The translations under genes and the position numbers were made by a program. DNA of 64,000 nucleotides from Capillidium heterosporum (taxonomy: Eukaryota > Entomophthoromycota > Entomophthoromycetes > Entomophthorales > Capillidiaceae), in contig WBMQ01000009.1 of NCBI GenBank assembly GCA_016630905.1, positions 992,001 to 1,056,000 on the forward strand, read 5' to 3'. Positions within the stretch are counted from its first letter, which is position 1. Each line of letters begins with the position of its first letter. The notes under the pieces were generated by a model. The model saw nothing but the letters and a program-made list of their open reading frames with translations. It was not told the DNA's origin and made no database searches. Shown here piece by piece: positions 12,154 through 25,022 of this stretch.

Positions 12154-13595
12154 CTTACTATTGAAGCATTTGGATATAAAAATTAAGGTTAGTAATATTC
12201 TAACTCGGAGGCATAAAGTTGAGTAGTAGGAATAAGCAACTTACAGTATATATTTAAGGTGTAGCAGAAGCTTGCCGGTTTAAGAGAGAGAAGCTGGTTA
12301 CCTTACAAATAGGAAAAGGTAAATGGGACAAAGTAAAATTTCACCCATGCAAAAAAGTTTTTAGCTCTTAGCCCAATCATTGGTTCCAGTTTGTTGGAAG
12401 TTCACCGAACCGGTAAATTTTTTGGGGTCTTGGAAATTTTCAAGTTGGCAAGTTCGAAGCCCAAGGAATCCAAGCTTCAAGTGGAACTTTTATACACTGG
12501 AAACAAGGTTATATATATATAGGTATATATTTTAAAAAAATTAAAAACTGGTTTCAAACAAATTTTCTAATAGTTGTTAAGTTTAACACTTGAGCATCCA
12601 TAGTTTCGCTTTGCTACTTTAAAGCTATCGAGACTGAGGATATCCAACCTTTCAACTATGAAAATTATATGTTAAAGTAATAGCATATCTACCTACTGGC
12701 TCATGTAGCTTTACATTGTAGAAAACAAAAATTTACTTATTTTTCAATAACATAGAAAGCTGTTATGTACAGTGGAACTAGACGCTTAGAATACCTATAG
12801 AAACTATTTAGTTATCTGAGAATATTAAATATATCAGCCATTTTAATACCAATATTTAGTATTAAAGTATATGCTACATACTACTGTATGTGAAAGGTAA
12901 ATGTTTTATTTAACCTTAATATTCTATGAGATTTTTAACTATTGTCTCGAAGTTTAATATATTATATTATTCAAGTTTACGGCAAAGTATCAAATATAGT
13001 ACTGTTCTATACTTTTATAAGATGTGATAGCTCTATAGTCAAGTATTCTTCTCTAAGGTCAAATGCAACACGAAATTTAGATAATGTTCAACATAAATCT
13101 CCTAGGGAGATATAAAGAGAATAATCTTTATTATAATACGAATATATTACAATTAATATAGACGAAATCAAGCTTGTGAGGATTCTATCCAAAATTAGTT
13201 TGGAAAGAGATGTAGATAAACTTTTATAAAAATAAAGTGAAAGGAAAGTATATTGCGCATGATTTATAGGTATATAGTGGTTTTTATCCGATAAATTGGT
13301 ACTTGAAAAACTAGATCACTATACCAATACTATCTTTAAACTATAAGTAATGTTGTGAAACAAGATGGACAGGCTACAAGGTAGAATTATTGAAAAAATA
13401 AAGAAAGTAAAAGTTAAATCCGAGACGATAGATGTTTTATAGTAGAGAATTAAACCATAGGGTAAACTACCGACCGTTGGCGGTAAAGCTAACTTTTATT
13501 TAGTTGAAAAACCTAATAGATATAAAGATCCCATAGTAAAAAATCTAAAAATAAATCTGTAGAAGCTACCCTTCTGCTCCATTTCAAGTTTCTTT
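12154..13595. other. 1.4-kb intergenic region upstream of eL31
   Basis: It contains the probable 5'-leader intron of eL31 (12158-12244) and presumably its promoter. The rest is AT-rich and unreadable as protein. Confidence 0.45.
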
Positions 13596-14417
13596 CTACT
13601 TGAACATCCTCAAATAAGCTAAAAGCATAACAAAAAGTAAATACATTATCGTGTTCATAAAATATTACCTAGTATCAGAGCCGAGGTACCGGTTATAGTA
13701 CCTATCATATACTGCAGAATTTGAAATTTGATGCTTTCCAACTGCCCTTTCAAGTGAAAGACCTCCTGTTCCAATTTGGCTTTGGCTTCGATAACTTTTG
13801 CCTGTTGTAAACTTGCCTCATCTCTTAATCTACCCTTCTCCAAATTCATATCTAAACGAACACCTGACTGACACCGATTAATCTCTTCGTTTAACTTGCG
13901 TTTCAGCTTTTCTACTTCACTAGCTAGCATCTCGTTTTCTTTTTTCAAAATGGCAAAGTCATTTTTCTCGAGCATCTGAATTTCTGACTTTAGCTGGACG
14001 AAATCTACTTTGTAAGTGTAGACACTCTATTTTTATAAGAAATTAATTATTAATATTGGTGGAAAAAGTTACCTTCTCTTGAACTTCTTTAGTTACTAGG
14101 TCCGAGGTGATGGAAACTACACTATTTATAATAAAATATATATATATAAAAGCTAAAATAGTACCTCTCATTTAAAGAATCCTTAATAGCTAGAACTATG
14201 GATTCGGCTTGCTGGTTAGTGAACCCTTGCCCTTCTAATCTATTTACTAAGTCGTAGGTATTGAAATGCAGCTTTTGGTTCAAAATCGACCTAGTAGTTG
14301 AAAAATTGATCCCTAATATATAAAAATAGTTAGCTACATTTGAAACTATAGCTTTTTACGTGAAGCTTTGATATATTTTAAATAAATATTCGGCTTGATA
14401 AGGCTGGTGTTGCGCAT
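13596..14417 (-). CDS. Mitochondrial coiled-coil protein, CCDC90/MCUR1-Fmp32 family
   Basis: Family members sit in the mitochondrial inner membrane. Yeast Fmp32 is linked to cytochrome c oxidase assembly and proline metabolism, and animal MCUR1 to the calcium uniporter. Five exons: complement(13596..13618, 13669..14026, 14073..14121, 14165..14312, 14360..14417), 211 residues. The N-terminus (MRNTSLIKPNIYLKYIKASR) is basic and amphipathic, as in a mitochondrial presequence. Then LHFNTYDLVNRLEGQGFTNQ, the typical head motif, and a long coiled coil with RLDMNLEKGRLRDE. It ends in the short membrane segment FQILQYMIGTITGTSALIL and AYLRMFK. The last exon is only 23 nt. Order and length fit the family well; which mitochondrial role applies cannot be decided. 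Confidence 0.88.
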
Positions 14418-15048
14418 CTTGAGTACTTAATTCTAGCTGATAGAGAAGTTGCTTGTTCTTGTAAGTTGGACTTTGAAATTTTCAGGGAATGGGTCTGAAA
14501 TTTTGTAAGGAGTGTGGGATTCTAATAAAAGTTGACAGATTGACATCACTTTTTCGGTAGGATTTTGGATAGACTCGGAACTGTTATCTATACATAGATA
14601 TATTGTAGCTCACCATTTATATCAAGGAGCAAGGTTGCATTAAGTTTATAGCGATACTTTAGTAACCCCTTTTATATGAGTTACTAGCCTTTAATGGAGA
14701 TATGCTAACTTCAAATTTGTTTATCCCTTTAGTTTTTGGATATCAAGACATGAATCATCGACAAAATAATAGTATACAGCTTAACAAAAATACATTGGAT
14801 TAGTTCTAATTTATAGCTGTCCCATATTCAAATAGAGGACATTTCTATCTAAATATAACATTCTTACATACACTTATAAAATCAAGTCCAAATCGCATAT
14901 CAAAGGAATCAATAATAATTTTATTTAATTAGTAACTAGAGGGAAGGGCAGCATTAGTATCAGATCAACATCAAGTTTCTGGATAAAGGAGAGATGGGAG
15001 AAGGGGACGTAAAAAGAAGTAAAGAGCTACAAGAAATCCCAATTGGAA
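14418..15048. other. Intergenic region upstream of the CCDC90-like gene
   Basis: AT-rich, no gene recognised. It lies between the 5' end of one minus-strand gene and the 3' end of the DHHC gene. Confidence 0.45.
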
Positions 15049-16695
15049 CTAGCTCATAACGACCGAAGAACTACATTCATTGATAACAGAGGCAGCAACT
15101 TCATGGTCAGCGGATGGCGTATACTCAACTGAAGATTCAGGATAGGGTAGCACTTTCTTCAAATCCTTACTCCGCCATACCAAAAAAGGGGGTGGTGCTG
15201 TTCGAAAAAGCACTTCACGCCAATTCCCCAAAACGGATCCAGTGTGGAAGGGGTTCTCACCGTTGAACCTATTCTCAGATCTTAACTTCTCGTGGGTCGT
15301 CAAGTTTTTGGAGATCAAAAAGATGTGGAAGAGAAGCAAAGAACCTAAAGACCACATGAAGACGAAGGTGAACAAAGTCAGCACCATGCTCATAGGTATG
15401 ACACGCAACACGTCAAGGAACGAAGTGTTCTCATCTTTAGCCAGCATCTCACTGGAGACGCAGACCAGGTGCAATATGCTAAATGCTAGCATATATACGC
15501 AGGAGAGGAAGGCGAATAAAACAAAAAAGAAAAAGTACCGGTAGTTGCGTCTACCGATACAATTATTTAACCAGATACAGTGGTGGTCATGTTTCTCTAA
15601 ATAAAAATTGTCGTTAGGAAAATGTGGAACTAATAGTTTGCAGAAAAATAGACTTACCAATGCAGTTGTCACATTGACGACAGTGGGAGGCTCGAAGCGG
15701 CCGGTAGATGCCACAGGTGGTGCAGAATTTGAGGGGATAATCCTTGCCGTTGACGTTGGAGAACCTATCTATATAATAATCCTCACCGGGGTCTTGCAAG
15801 GTGGGGGATAAGTTGGCGTCCCAGGTAAACTCCTCCTCTTTATCCATAAAGTTACGGTACTTGCGAGGAATTATCTAAAGTTAAAAGTTACTATAGATTT
15901 AAAAGGAAATGTTTGTACCCCAGGGTCGCTAAAAGAGGTACGGTACATGAGAACTATTGTAGTAAGTATCATTACGAAGAATATAATTGGAGGAGCCGGT
16001 GTGAAATGGGTCCATAGATAAGGGCATCTAATTAAAAAAGCGTTAGAAATGGATGCTATTGATAAAAGTTATACTTACACGAATATAAAAAACAGGATGG
16101 AAGGAGTCAACAACAAGACGTTGGTAGCGAAAAATACCCAGGGATCAGTTCCAGTTATCACCCTCCCCTTCAAGAGGAAGGTATTCTTAGATGGATAGAT
16201 CTTGTACAATCGTGGTATCTTATCGGACATATTTGGATTGAACGGAGAGAATTTGATACTCTCCTCCCTGATGTTGCTTCGTAAAGATGGAATAGGTGAC
16301 CCTTCGTTGATGGCATTTTGCAAATTATTTTCCAAGTTCAAGTTGTTCCTAGATATCGAATAGGCGTTGGGGGTAGGGGACCCATGTCCTTTGGAGTTTG
16401 AGTTGGTATCAGTCTTGATAAAACTAGCTCGCGCTAACTTTTTTGTTATGTCGGCTATTGATAACATGGATACGGGTCGCGAAGTTTGGTCGACCTTGAA
16501 GTGGATTTCCATTGGTGGTAAAAGTTGTAAAGGCGGTAGTACTGGAGCTGAAGTAGAGCCAGCAGTTATGGAAGAGTTGCCCATAGCTGAATTAATAGTT
16601 TCGGCACTACCACCGTCATTAACAACTTGGTCGATTGATTGTATAGTTGCTTTGGATCGCCTACTGTTGGAGTTGGAGTTGGTGTCGGGCTGCAT
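15049..16695 (-). CDS. DHHC palmitoyltransferase, Erf2-like
   Basis: S-acyltransferase that attaches palmitate to cysteines of membrane proteins; Erf2 enzymes act on Ras-type substrates in the endoplasmic reticulum or Golgi. Four exons: complement(15049..15596, 15658..15874, 15919..16027, 16079..16695), 496 residues. A polar Ser/Asn-rich N-terminal region of about 170 residues precedes two transmembrane helices. The zinc-finger block follows: FCTTCGIYRPLRASHCRQCD then EKHDHHCIWLNNCIGRRNYR, with the catalytic Cys in DHHC (about residue 321). Two more helices and the TTxE-type motif LTTHE with NPFHTGS complete the family pattern. The intron at 15597-15657 falls inside the finger. The start is the first in-frame ATG; an upstream ATG at 16748 opens a different short frame and may belong to the leader. 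Stop is TAG. Confidence 0.9.
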
Positions 16696-18071
16696 ACTTG
16701 AATACAATAGCTAGTTCCACTAGTGTTGTAGGTGTATTGTTCGCTCACTAAATTCTAAAGTTTATAAGAGTAGTTTAGTTTAGTTGAAGTTTATCCAAAT
16801 TCGTTTTAAACAACTTTGGACTTTTAGTTGCTTCCTATTGGAAATTAGGCGATCAAATTGGTGGCCTATGGTCGAAATTTGGAACAAAGTAGGGTGAACG
16901 TGGTTGAAGCTTGTGAAGCAAATTTCAATTGCTCACTGGCTAGATTCGAATTCCAATGGTTATTTTACTTTAGATACTCTTTTTCTATATCGTACACTTA
17001 TAAAAGGTATACCGAAGACCAGTATGATGCGATATACCTATGTCTTGTAAAAATACCTCACCATCAACCTACCTTAAATAAAGCCCAATATACTCTAATT
17101 AAAAGCTCCAATATATTGGTAGCGGGGGCCAATATTCTAACTAGAACTACCTATACTTCACATTAGATATTTACAAGGATCTTTAAAGAACCAAATCAAA
17201 TTTGTAAGAAATCTGGAATTGGATTCTTCCAATAAGGATCATTTCTATTCTATCCATACATGTACACCTAACTTCACTCGTAAAAATATTTCATTTGCCA
17301 TCAAAAAATGTTCTAATATTTGTGGGGAGAAATTTGGAATTGCGATGATAAATCATACCCAGCTTTCTTTTGGTTGAAAGGAGTATTCGATAAGGTGTAA
17401 AAGTGGGGCTAATAGTTTTGTCAAAGTCCCGCAGGTAGGATTAGCATCTGAATATGATATCGAAAGGGAATTTAAGGTTAAGTGTTGGTCAAAATTTTTG
17501 GAGTAGTTGAAAAAGATGCTATTTTAAATATGTATTTATTTGGGATACAAACATCCTGAAGTGTATTTTGAATAGGGCGTCACTGCAAATTGGAAAAGAA
17601 GTTTGATATGTCCTCTCAAAGCTCTATTACCAACTTAGTAAAACCATATGTATATTTAGATATAGCTTTACCTGAACTATTTCATTGCCCATTTCTTGGG
17701 AAACAAAATATTCTGCAACTTCATCAAAGAAATTGCCAAGAATATTTGTTGAATTTCAAACTCAAGCCATTTTACAAAGTTTGAATTCTAATTAATCGAA
17801 CGATTTTGTTATCTAAATTGGCAGCTATGAACTTGTATATCATTAAATTTAATCAATATTTCTCATCCCAATTTCATCCTCAGAGATGGGGATAAAGGTC
17901 TAAAAACTTTACAAAAGTAGCCAAAACTTACAAACTGTATGGATACTTATTGGCTGAAGCTATTTAGTGATGACGATTCCAAAGGCTGAAATCTTAGATT
18001 AGATAAAATTTCAAACTAAACTAACTTTGTTGCTTCAACAAGCAAAGAAAAGAGCCAGGAAATAGTTAAAG
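16696..18071. other. Intergenic region between the DHHC gene and the F-box relic
   Basis: Upstream sequence of both flanking genes. Two open frames on the plus strand (16858-17166 and 17590-17784) show no domain, no homologue I recognise and no splice context, so neither is called. Confidence 0.4.
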
Positions 18072-19223
18072 ATGTTGGATCGATTACCCTACGAACTGAT
18101 GGAAGAGATATTCTCAAACATAGAAGCTGAAGAATGCACAAAATTTCAATTAGTTCCCAAGTTTACCTATCCAATTGCAACTCAAGTTTACTATCCAACA
18201 CCGGTATGAATTACTTTTTACCTTAGGGCTTACTTCAAAAAAGATCCACATCTTCAAAGATGTAGATTCTGATTTGAGATATCAACTAACCAACTTGATT
18301 TTCTCAGACCTTAAGAGGCTGACATTTTAGGAATCAAATGACAACCCAATTACTATTGAGAAACTCATGCAACTATGTGACGTTGTAAAAAGCTTTACCC
18401 TACAATTCTCCAGCTTGTAGAGAATAGATATGGTTTTAGAGTATTTCCTATTCAAGTTGGTTGAGTTTCAAACACATGACTTTAAAACGAGCTACCTCCT
18501 ATTTGCCAATATCTTCATTCCAATGCTTGAGAAACTGATGTTTGTTGTAATAGAAACTTTGTTCTTACGGCTTACTGCCATTGCACATGCCTTTCTCAAC
18601 TTGAGAACTTTCCACCTAAGAACTAGAGCACCAATGAGAGGTGAACCCATCCCAACTTTTTTAAATATTTAGCACTTGCAACTTTCAGTGAGCTTCCAGC
18701 CTCTACTTCTAACTTTAAGTAACATAAGTAGCTTTCTCAAGTTGATTTCCTTTGGTGTTAATACCTCTCATCATGCCTACTTGAGGCTACTTTCATCCTC
18801 CTCAAGCTGAAGGATTGGCTCCAACTTACCTAGGTACATCCTTCTTACATAAACTTCCTGTCTATCGATTTCAACTGCTTTAAGTTCGTAACTGACTTCA
18901 TCTTGTACAATATCAACACTGATACCTTTACGTCCCAGCTTTTGCAAACCTTTTTCGCTTAGTTCACTAAGTTGCAACTGCAAAATCACGTAGTTGTCAA
19001 TACCCTCCCCTATTTAGCTTTGAAGAACCATTTCCGTGATTTAAGCGTCACCTACTTGCTCAGGATTCCTGTTGATTTTCTCAAGTGGATACCCACTTGC
19101 CTCCCTGACCTACAGACTTTGGAGCTAAAGGTCAATCCTGACAAAGGTAAGGTAAGCAACAGCTTTCCTAAGCTGAACTTTTGCTTTGTGAACTTACTGA
19201 TTTTCATAACCTCTCGGTTGTAA
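18072..19223 (+). pseudogene. F-box/LRR-type gene interrupted by five TAG codons
   Basis: F-box proteins carry substrates to SCF ubiquitin ligases. From the ATG at 18072 the N-terminus MLDRLPYELMEEIFSNIEAE is a clear F-box start. Downstream the protein reads as leucine-rich repeats (for example LTNLIFSDLKRLTF, MLEKLMFVVIETLFL, LPDLQTLELKV). The frame carries TAG at 18328, 18418, 18670, 18831 and 18960, while no TAA or TGA falls in the same frames before the TAA at 19221-19223. The frame also changes near 18190-18230 and near 18755-18775, either through unrecognised introns or indels. Each TAG sits where a Gln would be natural (for example LTF-TAG-ESND, FFA-TAG-FTKLQ). Taken at face value it is a pseudogene; see the finding on TAG codons for the alternative. 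Confidence 0.6.
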
Positions 19224-20047
19224 AACTTTGGACTCCGTTTTACAGAGTGGTTTCAAGATAAGATGAATCTGTTGATTGTATTCCGAAATTCGATAGATAA
19301 ATAGTAAAGATAAGGACTGGGGATTAGGTAACCTTTCAAGATTCTGACGAAAAAACTAATCTATCTTCAAATGTGTCAATTGATAAGCCTAAGTTTTCGA
19401 CGTATAGTTTTATTCCGATATGATTTATTAAAATATGCTTTTCATATATTTTAACTTTTACTGTTTTCAATATTAGTTTTAGCTCGACAAGCTACTCTAG
19501 CGTAATATTAAAGGCTGCTATTTCAAACGACTATACCGTCTTATATATTTTTATAACTTGATTAGTATACCCGTTTTAAAGCTAAATTAGCAAAAACTAT
19601 TTGTAATTGAACTGGTATATACTATGGTCGCCGATATGCAAGTAGCCTCGAAGCTATAGGGAAAAGGTTAAAGGTGTTAAATGTTTGAATGAGAGTCAAT
19701 CTATATCATTATTTTAAAGTTCGAGGATTGTACATATTTTATACAGAATTATAATATTTATGTGTAATCCACTGTATAATAAAGTGTAGTTTGATTGAAG
19801 ATATATTTCTAATGCTGTAACTTCCAAAACATTTATTTGCCCAATGTACTACCGATATTTAATACATTTATATGTATAACCTGATATCTACTTGAAAGAA
19901 TATATTTATCGAATATATTTAAACTTTTCTGTATATACAATTACTAAAGCAATACTAAACATTTCGATATCAAACGTCAAACAATATAAAGGTATAATAG
20001 TTTATTTGACATAGCAGTGGTATCAACGACAGATAAATTAAAAGAGC
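19224..20047. other. AT-rich intergenic stretch
   Basis: Between convergent gene ends. No gene or repeat recognised. Confidence 0.45.
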
Positions 20048-21755
20048 TTAACAGATGGAAGAGAACGTGTTACTTCTCTTAGGCTTGGGTAATCCTCGCT
20101 TGGTAACGTCATCCGATTTCTCCTTGACTTCCTCGGTCTTACCCTTGCGCTTCTTCTCTGAGCTACTTTGCTTGGCCAAGAAGGGATTTTCGGCAGCACC
20201 TTCCTCCATAACTTCGAAGATACTTTTACCTCCATTGATGGTCATGATACCTACGCTGTCCCCAGACTTGGCCTTACCGTAGAGGGCGTTAGAGGCTGAT
20301 ATGATATCGTGTACGAGACGATCGATCATCTCTTCACTAGCGTTCTCCTTGATGACAATGCGTAAGATCTTGGTCTGTTCTTCACCTTTGGGCAAGTTAT
20401 AGGCGGGGATCAACCAGCCTTTGGTACGTACGAGACCCGAAATATCGGAGACATCCAGGCCGGGGCAGGATTCCTTGAACTGCTTACTCAAGGTGAAGGC
20501 AACTAGGGGCAGGCCTACGTTCAGCTGTTCGATCTTGTATGACTTCTTGTCGATCTCAGTCTTACCACCATGTTTGCCCTTAAGGCGGTGGACATCAGAA
20601 AGTATGGTAAAGAACCCTGACTGCTCTAGGGCTCTGGATAGGTAACGTGCGTTGTGGAGGCAGTTCAACATGACGTCGCGGTAACCTTCGTGGCCCAATC
20701 TCAGGAAGTTATAGTACTGGGCGATCAAATGGGTTGATGGCCTGGAGAAGTTTAAGCTGAAGCTGTACTCGGTGACACCCAGGTAGTGCATTTCGAAAAT
20801 TAGATCCTTGTGGAGCAAGTTTTTGTTCTTCCAGACAACCCATCCTAAACCAGCGTAGACTAAGCCGTACTTGTGGCCACTGGAGTTGATACTAACGACT
20901 CGTTTGACGTCGAAACCCCAGGTCAATTTTGGAGTAGCAAATGGGGCTACAAATCCACCAGAAGCAGCATCAACGTGAATGGGGACGTTCAAGCCAGTCT
21001 TGGCTTCGATGGCATCTAAGGCATCAGACAAGGCTTTTACATCTTCGTAGTGGCCGGTGTAGGTTGAACCTAAGATGGAGAACACACCGATTGTGTTCTC
21101 GTCGACGTACTTCTCCAGATCTTTGGGGATCCATGACGTATTGATGGCCCTCTTTAACTGGTATGATACGTGCTTCCACGTCAAAGTATCTGGCGAACTT
21201 TTCAATGCAGCAGTGGGCGTTGGATCCAAGTACGCAGTTAGGCTTACTGTAGTCTTTACCGGCGTCAATACGTTTTTGTTTCCAAGCCCACTTCATGGCT
21301 AAACCACCTAAGATAACACCTTCAGAGGAACCACCGCACACCGTACCTATGGCTTCGTTTCCATTTTGATTTTTCCAAAGGTGAGATAGCATAGAGATAC
21401 ATCGTTCGTGGATGATCATGGAGGAGGGGAACCCGTCGGCATCTACAAAATTCTTGTTTATGTTTTCGTTGATGAGGAGGTTAGCTTCCGGTTCCATCCA
21501 CCCGGTCAAGAAGGTAGCACAGTTGAGGTCAGGCTTCCCGTCCAGCATCAGCTCGTCGTGGATCATACGATAGGCCGCTTTGGACTCGGTGGATTTCTGG
21601 GGGATCTCGAACTTGGGGATGGGGTTCTGGGTGTAGCGGCTGGCATAGGCATAGCTATGCATGGCTTGGGCTTGCCCACGCTTTAGAGCAACTTTGTTGG
21701 TGTCCTTGGCTTCCGATAAGATTTTCTCGGGATCGACTTGTCCTACTAATGGCAT
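20048..21755 (-). CDS. GAD1: Glutamate decarboxylase with a one-base frameshift
   Basis: PLP-dependent enzyme that converts glutamate to GABA and CO2, the entry step of the GABA shunt. Intronless; about 568 residues if read through, close to yeast Gad1. Family features: NCATFLTGWMEPEANLLINE, TVCGGSSEGVILGGLAMKW, HVDAASGGFVAPF, and the PLP lysine in SINSSGHKYGLVYAGLGWVV. A Lys-rich tail ends RSNTFSSIC. The frame is broken: upstream the protein reads EGHQYVMDP and downstream KDLEKYVDENTIGVFS in another frame. The run of four G on the plus strand at 21125-21128 (CCCC in the mRNA sense) has one base too many. Both halves are otherwise free of stops and well conserved, so this is either a sequencing error or a very recent inactivation. 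The start is the ATG at 21755 (MPLVGQVDPEKI). Confidence 0.88.
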
Positions 21756-22039
21756 TTTCAACAGTTTCTGAATCTACTTTAGGCGCTGGGCCTGCTTTTA
21801 TAATGTAGGGAAACGTCATACATCATAGTTACTACCCCTTTGTTCAGAAATTCAGGAAGTTGTAAACCATCCCTTATCCAGACTTTGATAAAATAAACCC
21901 AAGGATTTCATGCTGACGTAAAGAATTTATAAATAGCAAATTTGAAGATTGGATTTATACTATAAAGACAAATACAAGTTATCATAGGTGAAGCTTAAGA
22001 CACTTTTAATTTCTAAGGTGAAGAGTTAGTATTCATACA

Positions 22040-24052
22040 CTAACGACGCACTGGTACCTCAGGCTGCTGAGCCTGAGGGTTCTTTACGGTCTCATCTACA
22101 CTCAAAATCAAAGTGGCAGCTTCGGTAGCCGATCCAAGCATGTTGATCTTGATTAACGTAGGTTCCCACACGAAGGCCTCGAAGTTGTCGGCAATGGTTT
22201 CGTTCTGAACATCTACACCGTACCAGGTACCTTTAGGCTGAGTGTGCTTCTGTCTCAACTGTGTAAGGATACTGGTAGCATCGAAACCAGCGTTGTCACA
22301 TAGCTGTCTTGGGATGACCTCCAAAGCTTTGGCAAAGGCCGAGATGATGAGCTGCTGCTTGCCTTCAACAGTACGGGCATGTTCGCGGAGGTATTTGGAG
22401 ATTTCCATCTCGATGGCACCACCACCAGCTACGACGGTGTGGTGCTTGATAGCACGACGAACAATCATGATGGCATCATGTAGCGAACGTTCGACTTCGG
22501 CGATGAACTGTTCAGCACCACCACGTAGAATCAAGGTGCAGGTTTTAGCATTGGGGCAACCCGAGAATAAGTTGAATCGGTCACCACCGATCTGGCGTTC
22601 TTCAAACTTGGCGCAGGTACCCAAATGCTTTTCGGGCTCGAGTCCAGAGCAAGTGGATTGGATGGCACCACCAACTGCCATAACTACACGGTTCATATCG
22701 TCAGCCGACACACGACCGGCACAGAAAATATCCCTATCAGCGAAATATTGGGTGGCCAAGTCACCGATAGGAAGCTTGGATAGGACGACCTTGGCGCCAG
22801 TGGCTACGATACGCTCCAACTTCTCGAAGATGATGGTCCACTCGGCGTCAACAATCTTCTGGTACTCTTCAACTTCGTCGATACGTACCTCAGCGTTGTC
22901 CTTTTCAGCTTTTAGTTCCAGCTCGACGTTGAGACATAGGATCTTGGGGTCGACGAAGGATTTGGGCTGCTGCTCGAATCCAGCGTAGGAGAATGTCTTC
23001 TTGAAGGCAACACCGTCAATCAGCTGGGAGTCCTGCATGGCGCCACCGGGAACTTTCTTGATACCAATCAACTTCTCATCCAAGGCCTCCTGATCCAAAC
23101 TTAGTACAGCATCGACAACCATCTTGGTGAAGAAATCCTTTTGGGAGTAGATAAGCTTGCTGGACATGGCAGTCGAAGCACATTTGCTCAATAAGGAACG
23201 GAACTCCCTAAAATTAATAAATAAAGGAATATAATGGTTGATATTACTCGTCGTTGTTTTCGCGATTGATATTTACAGCAATCTCTTTGACTTTGGCGAT
23301 AGCCTATTTATAATTAATAAAACTTCAAATGAATTAAAACATTACAAGCTGAGCGGCAGCACGGTATCCCTTGATGATGGCATGGGGAGAAAGTCCCTCC
23401 TCAATATAAGACTTGACTTCCTTCAACAACTCACCAGCAAACAGAACTACACTGGTGGTACCATCACCAACTTCAGCATCCTGGGCACGAGCAATATCGA
23501 CCAAAGCGCGAGCAGCTGGTTGAACGATATCCAACATCTTCATAATGGTGGCGCCATCGTTTGAAATGGTAACTTGACCTTTTCACTATCGTTAATTTCA
23601 TTTGTTTAGTTTGAAAATTAATACCGTTTTGAGCTACAATCAGTTTATCCATACCCCTAGGACCCAGGGTAGTTCTTATGGTATCGACAACTGCGTTACA
23701 AGCGTTGATGTTGGATAACAGTTGACCTTTACCTTGGGAGGTATCGGTACCTTCCTTTAATAAAACTATTTGTGGTTGCTAGATGATTTTATAAAATTGA
23801 AAGGTTAGAGCCAAATTTCAAAGAAAGTACTAATATAAACTAAAATATCAGATGTGTTATTCTCTGTTTAAAAGAATTTAGAGCTACAACATCGATGTTT
23901 TTGTTTGAAACTAGGCTATAAAGTAGACTGGGAAAAGTGGAAGTATAAAAAAGTTATTAAAGATATAGGAGTATTAAGCTTAAGTTAATAAAGCAAATTA
24001 GAAAAGTACAAAATAAAGATGAAGTTACCATAAAATTGGGAGCGCCGGACAT
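22040..24052 (-). CDS. CCT7: T-complex protein 1 subunit eta (CCT7)
   Basis: Subunit of the cytosolic TRiC/CCT chaperonin, which folds actin, tubulin and WD-repeat proteins. Five exons: complement(22040..23207, 23248..23303, 23346..23578, 23625..23778, 24029..24052), 544 residues, as expected for the family. Landmarks: [40 protein letters not shown], the nucleotide-binding motifs [10 protein letters not shown] and GDGTTSVV, and near the C-terminus [17 protein letters not shown] and [20 protein letters not shown]. The first exon holds only eight codons (MSGAPNFM) and is followed by an intron of 250 nt, five times longer than the others in the gene (38-46 nt). Such a long first intron may hold regulatory sequence. 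Stop is TAG. Confidence 0.95.
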
Positions 24053-25022
24053 GTTTACTTTCGTTTCCTTTGACTTTATAGAGCTGAGTTAGGTGTCGCT
24101 TATACAGTGAAAAACAACTTGGAAATTTTTGGAATCCAAAGCTCAAATTACTTTCTGAAACTTCATTGGCTAGAGTTCGAATTCTATTGGTAGAATTAAG
24201 GTGCTATTGTATAAGTTTCGATTTAGAGCGCCTATTTCTCTTGGATTCTAATAAAGAAATTTGGTACTTTAAATAGGAACGTAATTGATAATATTCCGAG
24301 AAAATCGAACAGAAAGTATAAGAAAATGGTGATAATTTTACTTATAAACTAGCAAATATTTAAGGCTCATAAGTACGATTTAAAAATCTATACCAAGTAT
24401 ATCCAAAATTAATCTTTACGATATACATATTACCTATCTCTTGTATTCACTCAAATTAGCCTTCAATACCAAGTATATTTTAATAAAATGCTGATACATA
24501 CATCTAGCTTTGCCTCCAATTTTTGTAAAATTTCCGTTCGATAATTGGTACTTGATCTACTAGAAATCTACAATAGTTGATGGTCTTTATAAGCCTATAG
24601 AAATAAATTTAAATGAGTTTTTATGTTTCTTTATACTATTTTCAAATATTCCCAAGAATATGAATACCATGATAGCATATCCAGTCTTTATTATGAAAAG
24701 CTACTTTAATACGATTGGTATTTACATGGTAGTGCATTTCAATACTCAACGCTAGTTTATCAGTTATACAGGCTTCAATGTAGGTATTTTTTGGATATAT
24801 TAGGATTTATCAACCATATTGAATCTAAATAGACTCGATATATATCTATCTAATCACCTACTTAGGTTAAATATATATATTGAAGTTTAAACGAACGAAT
24901 ATATAAAATCTGATATATCTACTTAGGGCTATAATGCCAGTTAGTTAAAGATATCCAAAGCCTATATCATAAAATATCTATTATAAGTACAAATCAAGCT
25001 TCAAACTGAAGAAACTGTAAAA
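24053..25022. other. Divergent upstream region of CCT7 and the His-rich secreted gene
   Basis: AT-rich. No coding signal is seen; promoters of both genes should lie here, but no element was identified with confidence. Confidence 0.4.

Noticed and set aside
16858-17166. 102-codon open frame on the plus strand upstream of the DHHC gene
   Set aside because: Lies in the divergent upstream region, composition unlike the coding genes here, no motif.
18072-19223. A genome-wide change of TAG from stop to Gln
   Set aside because: Many intact genes (GH81, P450, CCT7, IDO, DHHC, Atg22-like) end at TAG at the expected C-terminus and have no internal TAG over hundreds of codons.
20055-22988. Long plus-strand open frames opposite GAD and CCT7
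   Set aside because: Antisense shadows of well-supported genes; they follow the codon pattern of the sense strand.
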